A stretch of 64,000 nucleotides of DNA, taken from NCBI GenBank assembly GCA_018818835.1, contig JAHIRD010000127.1, positions 1-64,000 on the forward strand. The letters are read 5' to 3'. Of the stretch, positions 32,356 to 41,155 are shown in pieces (position 1 is the stretch's first letter; each line of letters opens with the position of its first letter). A model generated the notes under the pieces. That model made no database searches. It saw only the letters and a program-made list of their open reading frames with translations, and had not been told where the DNA came from. The position numbers were made by a program, and so were the translations under genes. The DNA is from Pseudomonadota bacterium (GTDB lineage Bacteria > Desulfobacterota > Desulfobacteria > Desulfobacterales > Desulfolunaceae).

Positions 32356-35037
32356 ATGGGCATTGAAAATATGGACAAACTCTTTAAACCCCAAGCCATT
32401 GCGGTGATTGGCGCAAGCAACCGTGAAGGTTCGGTGGGCTATGCCATCTACCGGAATCTGATTCAAAGTGGATATAAGGGGAGCCTCTATCCCGTGAATG
32501 CCCGGCACCGGACCATCTGGAACGAAACCGCATACGAATCCGTGGCAGACATTCATAAACCCGTGGACCTTGCTGTCATTGCCACTCCCATTGCCTCGAT
32601 ACCCCAGATCATGAAGGAGTGTGGGCATGCCGGGGTAGGCGGGGCTGTGATCATTTCGGCCGGTGGCAAGGAAACAGGTTTGGCCGGAGCGGAACTGGAA
32701 GCCAGGATCAAACTGGAAGCCAAGGCAGCGGGCATCCGAGTCATTGGGCCCAACTGCCTGGGTATATATTCGGCGGAAAGTCTTGTTAATGCCAATTTCG
32801 CCAGCCATAGGCCCATTCCCGGAAACATGGCGTTTATCTCCCAGAGCGGTGCCATCTGCACATCGGTTCTGGATCTGGGGGCCAAGGAACGTATGGGCTT
32901 CCGTTATTTTGTCAGTCTGGGCTCCATGCTGGATGTGGAGTTCGGAGATGTGATCGATTATGTGGGGGCAGATCCCGAGGTATCCAGTATTGTCATGTAC
33001 ATCGAAAACCTGAGTCGCTTCAGAAATTTTATGAGTGCAGCCCGGGCTGTCTCCAGGGTCAAGCCCATCATCGCTCTTAAGGCCGGCCGTACCCGGGCAG
33101 GGGCCAAGGCTGCCTTTTCCCATACAGGCGCCATGACCGGAGAGGATGCGGTTTATGATGCGGCATTCAAGCGGGCCGGTGTGATCCGGGTATCCACTTT
33201 TGAAGAACTCTTTGACTGTGCTGAACTTTTATCCAAACATCCAAAAATCTCCAGCCAGGGTCTGGCCGTAATCACCAATGCAGGAGGTTCGGGCGTCATG
33301 GCCGTGGATGCCCTGAGCGATTATGGGGTTGAACCCGTCAGTCTGAGTGCGGAAACCATCGACGAACTCAACAAGGTGCTGCCTCCCCACTGGAGCCACG
33401 GCAATCCCGTGGATATCCTTGGAGACGCCACACCCCACCGTTATAAAAGCGCCATGGAAATCTGCCTGGGAGCACCTGAAGTCAAGGGCATCCTTATCCT
33501 GAATTCCCCGGTGGCCATGACCCGGCCTTCGGAAATCGCAGAAGCCCTGATCGGGCTTCTTCATGGTAAGAATTTCCCTGTGTTCACCGCCTTTATCGGA
33601 GGGCTGGATGTGGAGATCGCCAGGGATTTGTTCAACCAGGCCGGGATCCCCACCTTTGACAGTGCAGAACGGGCGGTCAGGGCCTATATGGATCTCAACC
33701 GGTATTCACGGAATGTGGAATTGCTCCGGGAAGTGCCTCCAGCCCTGAATATGAAGCTGGATTATCACAAAAACCAGGCTGAAAAAATGATTCGAGAGAG
33801 CCTTGCGAAGGATCCCTGTGTGCTCACGGAAGGTGAATCCAAGACCCTCTTGTCATTGTATGGCATCCCCGTGAATCCCGTTGAACTGGCTTCCACAGTG
33901 GATGAGGCCCTTTCAAAGGCAGACGTGGTGGGCTTTCCCCTGGTGATGAAAATTAATTCCAAGGACATCAGCCACAAATCAGATGTGGGTGGGGTTATTC
34001 TGGGAATTAAAGACAACGAGGCGCTGAAAACCAGTTTTGACCGAATGATGACCCAGGTGAAAGAAGCCAGGCCCGATGCCCAGATTACCGGCGTGACTCT
34101 CCAGCCCATGCTCAAAAAAAGCAGCTATGAACTGGTGATCGGAGCCAAAAAAGACAAGGACTTCGGTCCGGTGATTCTTTTTGGCATGGGGGGCGTGATG
34201 ACAGAAATCATGGCGGACAGGGCCCTGGCCTTGCCGCCCTTGAACCGCCTTCTGGCCCGACGTCTCATGGAAGAAACACGGGTCTTCAAAGCTCTCAACG
34301 GCTTCAGGGGCCAAAAGCCCGTGAACCTGGAACAGCTGGAGGAAATTATGATTCGACTGTCCCATCTTGTCTCGGATTTTTCTGAAATTGAAGAACTGGA
34401 CATTAATCCCCTGTTTGTGGATGAAAAGGGGGCATTGGCCGTGGATGCACGGATCATGCTTAAAGTCCAGACCGTCAAAGCCCCCTTGCATCTGGTGATC
34501 AGTCCTTATCCCAACCAGTATGAAGACCGGACCCTGATCAAAACAGGCGAAACCCTTTTTATTCGACCCATCCGGCCTGAAGATGCACCCTTGCTGGTGA
34601 CCTTTTTTGAAAATCTGTCACCCCGGACCATCTACTACAGGTTTTTTAGCCCATTGAAGCATCTTCCCCCAGTCATGCTGGCCCGGTTCACCCAGATAGA
34701 TTATGACCGGAGCATGGCCCTGACCGCGTTTCTGGAACCTCTGGGTTATGAGAAAATGATTGGCGTTGCCCGCATCATAGGGGATGCAGACCCCCGCATC
34801 GTGGAGTTCGCCGTGATGATCGATGATCGATGGCAGGGCAAAGGCATCGGGGCCGAGTTGATGAAACGTCTGATCGCCATTGCCCGGTCACGGGGAGTTG
34901 AAAAGATCTGGGGCACGGTGCTGGCTGAAAACACCCAGATGCTGGCCCTGGGCAAAAAAATGGGTTTTGAAATCAAAACAGCAGCGGATGCAGGGTGCTA
35001 TGAATTAAGGGCCTCCCTTAAAGATATAAATATCTGA
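32356..35037 (+). CDS. ADP-forming acyl-CoA synthetase fused to GNAT acetyltransferase
   Basis: 893 residues. Order: CoA-binding domain (~8-135, AVIGASNREGSVGYAI), succinyl-CoA-ligase-like domain (~150-300), ATP-grasp domain (~478-708, GFPLVMKINSKDISHKSDVGGV and LFGMGGVMTEI) and a C-terminal GNAT domain (~720-893, VMIDDRWQGKGIGAELMKRL). His ~255 in FSHTGAMTGEDAV corresponds to the phosphohistidine of ADP-forming acetate-CoA ligases, so ligase activity is plausible. Pat/PatZ lysine acetyltransferases share the architecture but are usually inactive as ligases. It could make acyl-CoA for PHA and acetylate metabolic enzymes. Gene start has an AAAGGAGGG site. Confidence 0.88.
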   Translation: MGIENMDKLFKPQAIAVIGASNREGSVGYAIYRNLIQSGYKGSLYPVNARHRTIWNETAYESVADIHKPVDLAVIATPIASIPQIMKECGHAGVGGAVIISAGGKETGLAGAELEARIKLEAKAAGIRVIGPNCLGIYSAESLVNANFASHRPIPGNMAFISQSGAICTSVLDLGAKERMGFRYFVSLGSMLDVEFGDVIDYVGADPEVSSIVMYIENLSRFRNFMSAARAVSRVKPIIALKAGRTRAGAKAAFSHTGAMTGEDAVYDAAFKRAGVIRVSTFEELFDCAELLSKHPKISSQGLAVITNAGGSGVMAVDALSDYGVEPVSLSAETIDELNKVLPPHWSHGNPVDILGDATPHRYKSAMEICLGAPEVKGILILNSPVAMTRPSEIAEALIGLLHGKNFPVFTAFIGGLDVEIARDLFNQAGIPTFDSAERAVRAYMDLNRYSRNVELLREVPPALNMKLDYHKNQAEKMIRESLAKDPCVLTEGESKTLLSLYGIPVNPVELASTVDEALSKADVVGFPLVMKINSKDISHKSDVGGVILGIKDNEALKTSFDRMMTQVKEARPDAQITGVTLQPMLKKSSYELVIGAKKDKDFGPVILFGMGGVMTEIMADRALALPPLNRLLARRLMEETRVFKALNGFRGQKPVNLEQLEEIMIRLSHLVSDFSEIEELDINPLFVDEKGALAVDARIMLKVQTVKAPLHLVISPYPNQYEDRTLIKTGETLFIRPIRPEDAPLLVTFFENLSPRTIYYRFFSPLKHLPPVMLARFTQIDYDRSMALTAFLEPLGYEKMIGVARIIGDADPRIVEFAVMIDDRWQGKGIGAELMKRLIAIARSRGVEKIWGTVLAENTQMLALGKKMGFEIKTAADAGCYELRASLKDINI

Positions 35038-35047
35038 GGTAAAGGGC

Positions 35048-35917
35048 ATGAAATGCTTTGAATTTCTTGGGCCGGTTTCCCAAAAAGGCATACTCACGGG
35101 ATGTGTGGTGATGGCTGTCCTTATCGGGATACTGCGATATGCCACCGGTCCTGAACTGTCCTTGTCCTTGTTCTACCTGTTTCCGGTCAGTCTGGCCGCC
35201 TGGAAATCCGGGAAAGTTCCCGGGATACTCATTGCCTGCTTTTGCGCATTAACTTGGCTTGTGGCTGACCTGGGCATGCAGGACCGCTTTTCCAGTCCTA
35301 TGATCCCCCTGATCAATGAATTGTTGCGGCTTATGGTTTTCCTCTTCGTGGCACTCCAGGTATCAACCATGAAGATGGTTATGGATGCTCACAAGAAAAC
35401 AGCACGCACCGACTCTCTCACCGGCATTCCCAACCGTCTTTCCTTTTTGGAATACAGTGAATTTGAGATAAACAAATCCCGTCGCGATAAACGGCCCATA
35501 TCCCTTATTTTTCTGGACGTGGATAATTTCAAGGCCGTCAATGACACCAAAGGTCACCATGAAGGGGATATCCTTTTGTCCAATGTGGCGGCCACTCTCA
35601 GCCAGGTGATCCGGGTGACGGATTTCGCGGCCAGGTTAGGTGGGGATGAATTTGCCGTTCTTCTCTGGCGTTCGGGTGCAGAGGATTCCTATCAGGTGGC
35701 TATGAAAATCAAAGAACAGCTGCTCAAACTGGTGAAACGGAAACACTGGCCCGTGACCTTCAGCCTGGGACTGGTCACCTATGAAGCCATTCCCGCCAGT
35801 GTCCATGAGATGGTGGACGAAGCCGATAAACTTATGTACCAGGCCAAGCAGAAGGGGAAAAATACGATTGTGTTTCGGACTGTGAAAAATGGGGAGGGGG
35901 TGGACTTGGTGGACTGA
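35048..35917 (+). CDS. Membrane diguanylate cyclase (GGDEF)
   Basis: 289 residues. The N-terminal ~110 residues hold about three hydrophobic helices and no recognisable ligand domain. The GGDEF domain follows (TDSLTGIPNRLSFLEYSEFE, IFLDVDNFKAVNDTKGHHEGD, FAARLGGDEFAVLLWR) and the active-site loop is intact; no RxxD inhibitory site is seen just before it. It makes cyclic di-GMP. The final residues EGVDLVD and the stop codon are supplied by the GTGGAC repeat array, so the native C-terminus has been altered. It is the only GGDEF gene in the window and could in principle serve the SiaC protein, but it is 24 kb away. Confidence 0.9.
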   Translation: MKCFEFLGPVSQKGILTGCVVMAVLIGILRYATGPELSLSLFYLFPVSLAAWKSGKVPGILIACFCALTWLVADLGMQDRFSSPMIPLINELLRLMVFLFVALQVSTMKMVMDAHKKTARTDSLTGIPNRLSFLEYSEFEINKSRRDKRPISLIFLDVDNFKAVNDTKGHHEGDILLSNVAATLSQVIRVTDFAARLGGDEFAVLLWRSGAEDSYQVAMKIKEQLLKLVKRKHWPVTFSLGLVTYEAIPASVHEMVDEADKLMYQAKQKGKNTIVFRTVKNGEGVDLVD

Positions 35918-36004
35918 GTGGACTTGGTGGACTTGGTGGACTGGGTGGACTGGGTGGACTGATTTTTTTTGTCCACTGGAGTCCACGTTGTCCACTTTGT
36001 CCAC
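35900..36004. repeat. Left GTGGAC/GTCCAC 9-bp array
   Basis: Seven GTGGACNNN units (35900-35962) are followed by eight T and then four GTCCAC units (35971, 35981, 35990, 35999). The two halves are reverse complements and can fold into a long hairpin with a T-rich loop. The array begins within the last codons of the diguanylate cyclase gene. The same architecture recurs at 36493-36613. Confidence 0.85.
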
Positions 36005-36095
36005 AAAAAAATAATAAAACCCTTGATGTTCCCTCCAAAGTCAATTATATAAAAAATTATTGACTAATCACAAAAAAAATGAGGCCATCCGTCCC

Positions 36096-36785
36096 ATGAA
36101 CCACGAACCGCTTATCCCTAAGCATGGCGGCTACAGAAATCTCAAGAGCTTCCAGCTGTCCCAGTTGGTGTATGATGTGACGGTGAGGTTTTGTGAACGC
36201 TATATTGACAGGAAAAGTCGCACCCATGATCAGATGGTCCAGGCGGCCCGAAGCGGAGTCCAGAATATCGCCGAAGGAAGTCAGGCTTCAGCCACTTCAA
36301 AGAAATTCGAATTAAAACTCACCCAGGTGGCCCGGGCAAGTCTGGAAGAGCTGAAGCTGGATTATGAAGACTTTTTACGGCAACGGGATCTGCTGCAGTG
36401 GGAACGGGACAACCCGATTAGACAAGCCTTGATCAATAGGCGGTGTAAAACTGCGGATGAGTTGGCTGAGTGGGTCAGGGGGATCAAAGAGGGTGGACAG
36501 GGTGGACGGGGTGGACAGAGTGGACAGAGTGGACAGGGTGGACGGGGTGGACGGGGTGGACGGGGTGGACAGGGTGGAGAAACTGTTTTGTCCACTGTGT
36601 CCACTCAGTCCACTCCGATATCCTATCCATGTCTCGCCGCCAATGCCGCCCTGGTACTCATCACCGTCGCCTGCTCTTTACTCGACCGTCAGGTCGCAAA
36701 CCAAGCCAGGGACTTTGAAAACCAGGGAGGATTTACTGAGCGACTCCACCGCGTCCGAACTGCAAACCGGAGGCAGACATTCTAA
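36096..36785 (+). CDS. Four-helix-bundle (S23/IVP-like) protein with repeat-encoded linker
   Basis: About 229 residues. Residues ~1-125 are a four-helix-bundle protein of the 23S-intervening-sequence/S23 family (IPKHGGYRNLKSFQLSQLVYDVTVRFC, AARSGVQNIAEGSQASATSKKFELKLTQVARASLEEL). Then comes a low-complexity linker of GGQ/GGR/SGQ triplets encoded by the 9-bp array, and finally a conserved C-terminal segment (AANAALVLITVACSLLDRQVANQ, FENQGGFTERLHRVR) known from longer members. ATG 36096 is favoured because the fold starts there; TTG 36060 is an alternative. Function unknown; relatives include the DGR accessory protein Avd, which binds nucleic acid. Confidence 0.8.
   Translation: MNHEPLIPKHGGYRNLKSFQLSQLVYDVTVRFCERYIDRKSRTHDQMVQAARSGVQNIAEGSQASATSKKFELKLTQVARASLEELKLDYEDFLRQRDLLQWERDNPIRQALINRRCKTADELAEWVRGIKEGGQGGRGGQSGQSGQGGRGGRGGRGGQGGETVLSTVSTQSTPISYPCLAANAALVLITVACSLLDRQVANQARDFENQGGFTERLHRVRTANRRQTF
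36493..36613. repeat. Right GTGGAC/GTCCAC 9-bp array inside the four-helix-bundle gene
   Basis: Nine GTGGACNGN units (36493-36573) in reading frame, one decayed unit, a short spacer, then three GTCCAC units at exact 9-bp spacing (36590, 36599, 36608). Copy-number changes would lengthen or shorten the protein by three residues without a frameshift. The layout mirrors the array at 35900-36004. Confidence 0.88.
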
Positions 36786-37264
36786 GACTTCACCAGCCTT
36801 AAGCCCCTTCTGGGTTGCTTTTTCTTTATTTTTGGAGTCCAGATGGTATCCACCAGTCGATTGATATCCGAGGGTTTCATGTCCCAGTTGAACTTATCGT
36901 TCAGTGCTTTTTCAGTAAACAGGCGTTCAGCCTGAATTACTTTTTTATCTGTGGGTTTTTCTTCAGATGTCAGAACATCCCCTAAAAAATATCCCATGCT
37001 GATATGGGTGAGACGTTTATTCTCCTTATCGCTTTCCTGAATGGAACCTGTTTTGTCAAAATGCAGCATGGAACCGACCACCCGAATGATTTGTTGAGGT
37101 TCTCTGTCAACAAGACCCAAAACAACCTCGGCCATTCTGACCGAGGATGAGGCATACTGGGGGAAGGTGAGCTCCCCATGCTCAAGCTTTTCAAATCGAG
37201 TCAAGGGTATGCGTTTGATGGTATCATCATTGTCAAATATGTATAAGCGTAACGATAAATTCAT
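36782..37264 (-). CDS. Hypothetical protein next to GMC oxidoreductase
   Basis: 160 residues, no family recognised. It starts MNLSLRLYIFDNDDTIKRIPLTRFEKL and has a basic C-terminus (KIKKKQPRRGLRLVKS). There is no signal peptide or membrane helix. ATG 37264 has an excellent GGAGGT ribosome site 7 bp upstream; the longer reading back to 37561 would overlap the oxidoreductase gene and is rejected. It follows that gene by 76 bp on the same strand, so the two may be co-transcribed. Its stop overlaps the convergent four-helix-bundle gene by 4 bp. Confidence 0.7.
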   Translation of the reverse strand: MNLSLRLYIFDNDDTIKRIPLTRFEKLEHGELTFPQYASSSVRMAEVVLGLVDREPQQIIRVVGSMLHFDKTGSIQESDKENKRLTHISMGYFLGDVLTSEEKPTDKKVIQAERLFTEKALNDKFNWDMKPSDINRLVDTIWTPKIKKKQPRRGLRLVKS

Positions 37265-37340
37265 GAAAGTACCTCCGGCCAAATCGAATGAAAATCTATC
37301 GATAAACCAGACGGGAAAGTTTTTCAACATGAATGTTAAT

Positions 37341-38990
37341 TTAAAAATCCTCCTGAATAATTCGTTCAATATTTCTTTCAGCAATGGCAGCAACTGTAAA
37401 TGAGGGATTGGCAGATGCGGTTGAACCTGGAATGAGCGCGCTGTCATTGACATACAGTCTGTCATAATTTCGAACCCGTCCAAAAAAATCGCATGCCTTT
37501 CCCATGACAGCACCACCCAGGGGATGATAGGCGGCTGCATCATTATACCCTTTTGAACCACCGATCAGGTTGCTTGTGATGCCGCCATTGGCCTCATTCA
37601 GAATGTCCATGGTGAAGAGCAGTGCCTCGTTTAATGTCTGCTGCTCATTGTATTTTTTGGGCCAATGCAGATATGCTTTGTCTTTAAAGGCATTGTAGAA
37701 AAACCTTCCCCGGGTCGGGTTGATGCCAATTCCAAAATACAGCAGGCAACTGCAGTTAATGCCAAGGGGAAGTTGGGGATGCTCAATAAAAAGGGGCGCA
37801 ATCGGATTGTCGTAATCTTCCACGGCTGCGGCAGGCGGCCCCCCTTGCCACTGACCGGTGGAGGTAGTGAGATTGACTCTCAATGCCTCAACATTCCCAT
37901 TATTTCCCCAGCCTCTTCCAATATGGCCGTTTAAATCCGGCAGCAGTCCCTTGGCCTTGGCTTTCACAAGAATGTTTGTTGTCCCAATTGATCCGGCTGC
38001 AAGGAAAAGATAATCACAGGAATACACCTTTTCTGCCATGATCTTGCCTTTGACATCAATCTCTTGTATTTGAACAAGGTATTTGCCGCTTTCATCCATG
38101 CTGATATTTTTGACCTCATGCAATGTCTTAACGTCGAGAAACCCGGATTGCTCAGCCAGGGCAAGATAGTTTGTATCAAGGGATTTTTTGGCGCCGCTGT
38201 TGACGCCATAAATGGCTTCTCCATGAATGATGGAGGGTTTGATGGTGCCCTCAATTTCCTGTCTGACAATGTCCCAGTCAGATGCGGATTGGATTCTGGC
38301 TGTTTTTAATCCTGCAACATCATCTTGCTCTTCCATAACGCGATAATGTTTGAAATATTTTGTTTGATAAATATCGTCCGGCACAGGGCTGATGCCCATC
38401 ATGTCCCCAACACGTTTATAGTAGACCTCAAGGTCCTTGTAATTGACTTCCGGGGGGAATACCTGGTTAAAAAGGTTTTCCGGAGGCTTTACATGGAGGC
38501 CCCCGTAAACAATAGATCCACCACCATAGCAGGCGCCTGTCAAAACCCGCATTCCCCGGTAAAAATGGCCTTCTAAAACGCCTGTGTATTTATTGATGGG
38601 AAGTGGGGGCCCCAGAGGTGTTACTGTCGTATAATTCAACCAGGTTGACCGTCCGTCAGGGTATATATATGGGGAAAAGATGGATTTTTCTTTTTCAACC
38701 TCCCATCGTTTTCCTTTTTCAATAATCATGGTTTCAACACCTTTTTCACAAAGGCGGAGTGCGGTGATGGCTCCTCCAAACCCACTGCCGATAACAATAG
38801 CGTCTTTATGCACCGTTGGAGAGGGTAGCACAACAGGCGGCCGGGATCCCATGGCCAAGGTGTTTTTTGAGATGCCTGTTGCGGCCAGAAATCCACTTAA
38901 ACCGGCAATCCCTGATTTCTTGAGAAAGCTGCGCCTGGAATGGTTGGCATCTTTCACTATGTTGCTTTTCTGGTGAGTATCGTCATTCAT
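37341..38990 (-). CDS. Tat-exported GMC oxidoreductase (cholesterol-oxidase-like)
   Basis: 549 residues. A twin-arginine signal (SRRSFLKKSGIAGLSGFLAATG, residues ~18-40) predicts export of the folded flavoprotein. FAD-binding: AIVIGSGFGGAITALRLCEKG and a later YLFLAAGSIGTTNILVKAK; GMC C-terminal motif YHPLGGAVMGKACDFFGRV...LYVNDSALIPGSTASANPSFTVAAIAERNIERI. Closest overall layout is the cholesterol oxidase/GMC group, but the substrate is unknown, and in an anaerobe the electron acceptor is unlikely to be oxygen. AAAAGGAG ribosome site. The 160-residue gene downstream may be its partner. Confidence 0.88.
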   Translation of the reverse strand: MNDDTHQKSNIVKDANHSRRSFLKKSGIAGLSGFLAATGISKNTLAMGSRPPVVLPSPTVHKDAIVIGSGFGGAITALRLCEKGVETMIIEKGKRWEVEKEKSIFSPYIYPDGRSTWLNYTTVTPLGPPLPINKYTGVLEGHFYRGMRVLTGACYGGGSIVYGGLHVKPPENLFNQVFPPEVNYKDLEVYYKRVGDMMGISPVPDDIYQTKYFKHYRVMEEQDDVAGLKTARIQSASDWDIVRQEIEGTIKPSIIHGEAIYGVNSGAKKSLDTNYLALAEQSGFLDVKTLHEVKNISMDESGKYLVQIQEIDVKGKIMAEKVYSCDYLFLAAGSIGTTNILVKAKAKGLLPDLNGHIGRGWGNNGNVEALRVNLTTSTGQWQGGPPAAAVEDYDNPIAPLFIEHPQLPLGINCSCLLYFGIGINPTRGRFFYNAFKDKAYLHWPKKYNEQQTLNEALLFTMDILNEANGGITSNLIGGSKGYNDAAAYHPLGGAVMGKACDFFGRVRNYDRLYVNDSALIPGSTASANPSFTVAAIAERNIERIIQEDF

Positions 38991-39022
38991 ATTCGCTCCT
39001 TTTATTAAAAGGGTATCATGTC

Positions 39023-39289
39023 ATGATTCACATGTTTCATTGTGAACCTAAGGTCAGTATGGTTCTTTTTGGAAAGAATGGATTTGTCAGGAAACAAGAG
39101 GTTGCTTTTGCAAAGAAACGTCTTGTCTGGAAATATGAGAAATCAGAAATGGGGCTACCTGATGAGTCTGTCATAGCTTCCTATGCCGAAAGAATTGTGG
39201 ATGATGCCCATGTGGTGGCCCGGAAAAGAGGCATGAATGTATGGGCCATTATCAAAGACGCTGTAAGGGATTTTAAAAATAAATTGTAA
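39023..39289 (+). CDS. Small hypothetical protein
   Basis: 88 residues: KVSMVLFGKNGFVRKQEVAFAKKRLVWKYEK at the N-terminus and a C-terminal helix-rich part (ERIVDDAHVVARKRGMNVWAIIKDAVRDF). No known family recognised. Composition looks like a soluble protein. A weak AAAAGGGT site precedes the ATG. It is divergent from the GMC oxidoreductase gene and is followed by a palindromic mobile repeat. Confidence 0.45.
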   Translation: MIHMFHCEPKVSMVLFGKNGFVRKQEVAFAKKRLVWKYEKSEMGLPDESVIASYAERIVDDAHVVARKRGMNVWAIIKDAVRDFKNKL

Positions 39290-39344
39290 AACTGTTTTGG
39301 CGATCAGGCTTAATACATTGAATTTCAAGTTTAAAAACCCATAA

Positions 39345-39435
39345 GTAAGGCATGGTGTTTGGCCGGGGGGTATGGCATACTTGGTCGTATGCCAAAGGTC
39401 CGGCCAAACACGATAGCGACGCATATGGGAAATTT
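39345..39435. repeat. Palindromic mobile repeat (family P), partial copy
   Basis: GGCATGGTGTTTGGCCGG and CCGGCCAAACACGATAGCG flank a GGCATACTTGGTCGTATG centre; this is the core of the family in the orientation opposite to 49122-49267. The outer TCGTAAAAAGTC end is degraded (GGGAAATTTTTTATTC). It overlaps the intergenic space downstream of the hydrolase gene. Confidence 0.75.
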
Positions 39436-39436
39436 T

Positions 39437-40297
39437 TTATTCATCGATGTTGGCTACATTTTTCCTGGCTTGGTCAGCCCAATCACCATAGAGAAAATTA
39501 TCATCAGTGCCTGAAAGATAAAATATAGCTTTCGCCTCTGCATTATCAAGGAGGTGGGCATAAATAAAAGCTCTTATCATTTCATGCAATGACACTTTTT
39601 CCGCCACGGGAAAATGATTCGTGTCCGCGGAACAGCCATACCAGACAGGAGGTTTATCACTTTCAGCTAAAAGCCCACTTGTTTCATTATAAGCGCCAAA
39701 AACTACGAATGGATTTGTATATTTGCCATCATCAATTTCACCGGAAATAAAAAAAATCGGAACTGTGATCAGGCCATATTGGACGGGTGTACCGTTGACA
39801 AGTATAGATTCTCCCGTTCCCGGCATCAAGGGCAATATTGCCGTGACCCTTTTATCCTGCTCCCAGACCCGCATGGCTGAAAACCCGCCCTGGGAGTGAC
39901 CCATGGAAAGTATCCGGTCTGTTCTTAGCATATCCTTGTACGGACTTTCGGTAATCAGCCAGTCCAAGCCTTCAAGAGCCTGATCACCGTCGCGTTGAAA
40001 ACCGTCAATGCCGGCGATCACAACGATCCCGTGTGATGCATAACTTCTTAACATGTATCCGTACATCCAGGGTCTGGCAAAGGTGCCCACGCAGAATACA
40101 ATGACAGGGTGATTGCCTACCAATACGTTCGGTCGGTAAATATAGAATTGATTCCCGGGGCCGGTCAATGCTTCTACTTCTACTTCAATACCTCCATCTT
40201 CATATTGGTACCCATATTCGGCCTGTACTGATTCAGAAACAAAAACGATTACAATGATGAAAAGCAAAGCAAATGACAGATGTTGTAACTTTTTCAT
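39437..40297 (-). CDS. Secreted alpha/beta hydrolase (polyester-hydrolase/lipase-like)
   Basis: 286 residues from ATG 40297, which has an AAGGAGAT ribosome site. A signal peptide (MKKLQHLSFALLFIIVIVFV..SVQA) precedes a hydrolase core: HPVIVFCVGTFARPWMYGYML, the nucleophile elbow MGHSQGGFSAMRVW (Ser), LMPGTGES and a late NHFPV that may hold the catalytic His. The arrangement resembles secreted cutinase/PET-hydrolase-type and dienelactone-hydrolase-like enzymes. The substrate is unknown; an extracellular polyester or ester is a reasonable guess. Confidence 0.8.
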   Translation of the reverse strand: MKKLQHLSFALLFIIVIVFVSESVQAEYGYQYEDGGIEVEVEALTGPGNQFYIYRPNVLVGNHPVIVFCVGTFARPWMYGYMLRSYASHGIVVIAGIDGFQRDGDQALEGLDWLITESPYKDMLRTDRILSMGHSQGGFSAMRVWEQDKRVTAILPLMPGTGESILVNGTPVQYGLITVPIFFISGEIDDGKYTNPFVVFGAYNETSGLLAESDKPPVWYGCSADTNHFPVAEKVSLHEMIRAFIYAHLLDNAEAKAIFYLSGTDDNFLYGDWADQARKNVANIDE

Positions 40298-40865
40298 TGG
40301 GAAGATCTCCTTTCTTGAATGAGTTGACATTAAACAGATGATTTGCATTCGTCTCACAGACTAAAAAGTGTAGCAGCACGATATTAAAGCGTCATATAGG
40401 TTTTGGAGCGGAAAAAGCATGTGCCAATCAATGAAAATTATATTGGGAAATAATTTCATACAATCGTCAGAATTAAACATAGATATAAAACAATGTCAAT
40501 GAAATAAACATTGTTTTTAGAGTTCAGATGTTCTGTTCTTAATCATAATATACATTGTTAAAATAATTATTTTCATTCCACATTGTCACCCAGTGGTATT
40601 ATTCGCGTGTGAAAAACGCCTCAGCCTGTTTTAGGAATGTCAGCAAATACCAGTCGACCATGATCCTGCACTCCGCATCGAGAAGATGTTCGGCCTGTCT
40701 TTCTTATAAAAGGGATGCCTGGGCTGGTAACTGTTCATCAGCATCGTTGAACAGAAACAATAACGGGATATGGGGTGGTGCAGTTAAAACGACTGATACA
40801 TCGTGCTGCGCCTTTTTTTATTCAGAAACACGTTTATTCAAAACATGGTTAGATTAAAACTCAGA
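40298..40865. other. Intergenic region, AT-rich, with one inverted repeat
   Basis: No credible gene. AAAACAATGT (40487-40496) and ACATTGTTTT (40508-40517) form a perfect 10-bp inverted repeat with an 11-base loop, which could act as a terminator on either strand. A frame at 40609-40857 has coding-unlike composition and no ribosome site. Confidence 0.4.
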
Positions 40866-41090
40866 CTACCCATTTTTTTTTCTGCTGATCCCGATCAATG
40901 CGACTCCGCTCAGAAGTGCAATAGCTCCAACGATCGGTGGTAAGGGTATGGTTCTTGTTTTTTTCGCTGTCATCTGTAACGGGCCAATATCCACAACTTT
41001 TTCTCTGGTGGTATAGGTGATTCCCTGATACCCGAATGCCATGACTCCTATAACGATAAGTATGATGGCAATAACTGTTGTTGATTTCAT
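40866..41090 (-). CDS. DUF3185-like small membrane protein
   Basis: 74 residues with two transmembrane helices (AIILIVIGVMAFGYQGI, residues ~7-25; IVGAIALLSGVALIGIS, ~52-70) separated by TTREKVVDIGPLQMTAKK, a segment repeated in this small-protein family. Short basic tail RKKNG. An AAAGGAAG ribosome site precedes the ATG. Role unknown; such proteins are often stress-induced inner-membrane proteins. Confidence 0.75.
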   Translation of the reverse strand: MKSTTVIAIILIVIGVMAFGYQGITYTTREKVVDIGPLQMTAKKTRTIPLPPIVGAIALLSGVALIGISRKKNG

Positions 41091-41155
41091 TTTGACTTCC
41101 TTTCCATGTCAATGTGTTCTGGTTTCACAACAGGCCGAATCATTTTCGGAATAGC

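Noticed and set aside
35900-36613. The regular 9-bp arrays as a CRISPR array
   Set aside because: Units are 9 bp without unique spacers of 30 bp, and no cas gene is present.
36782-37561. 259-residue version of the small gene after the GMC oxidoreductase
   Set aside because: It would overlap the oxidoreductase by 220 bp; the GGAGGT site before 37264 marks the true start.
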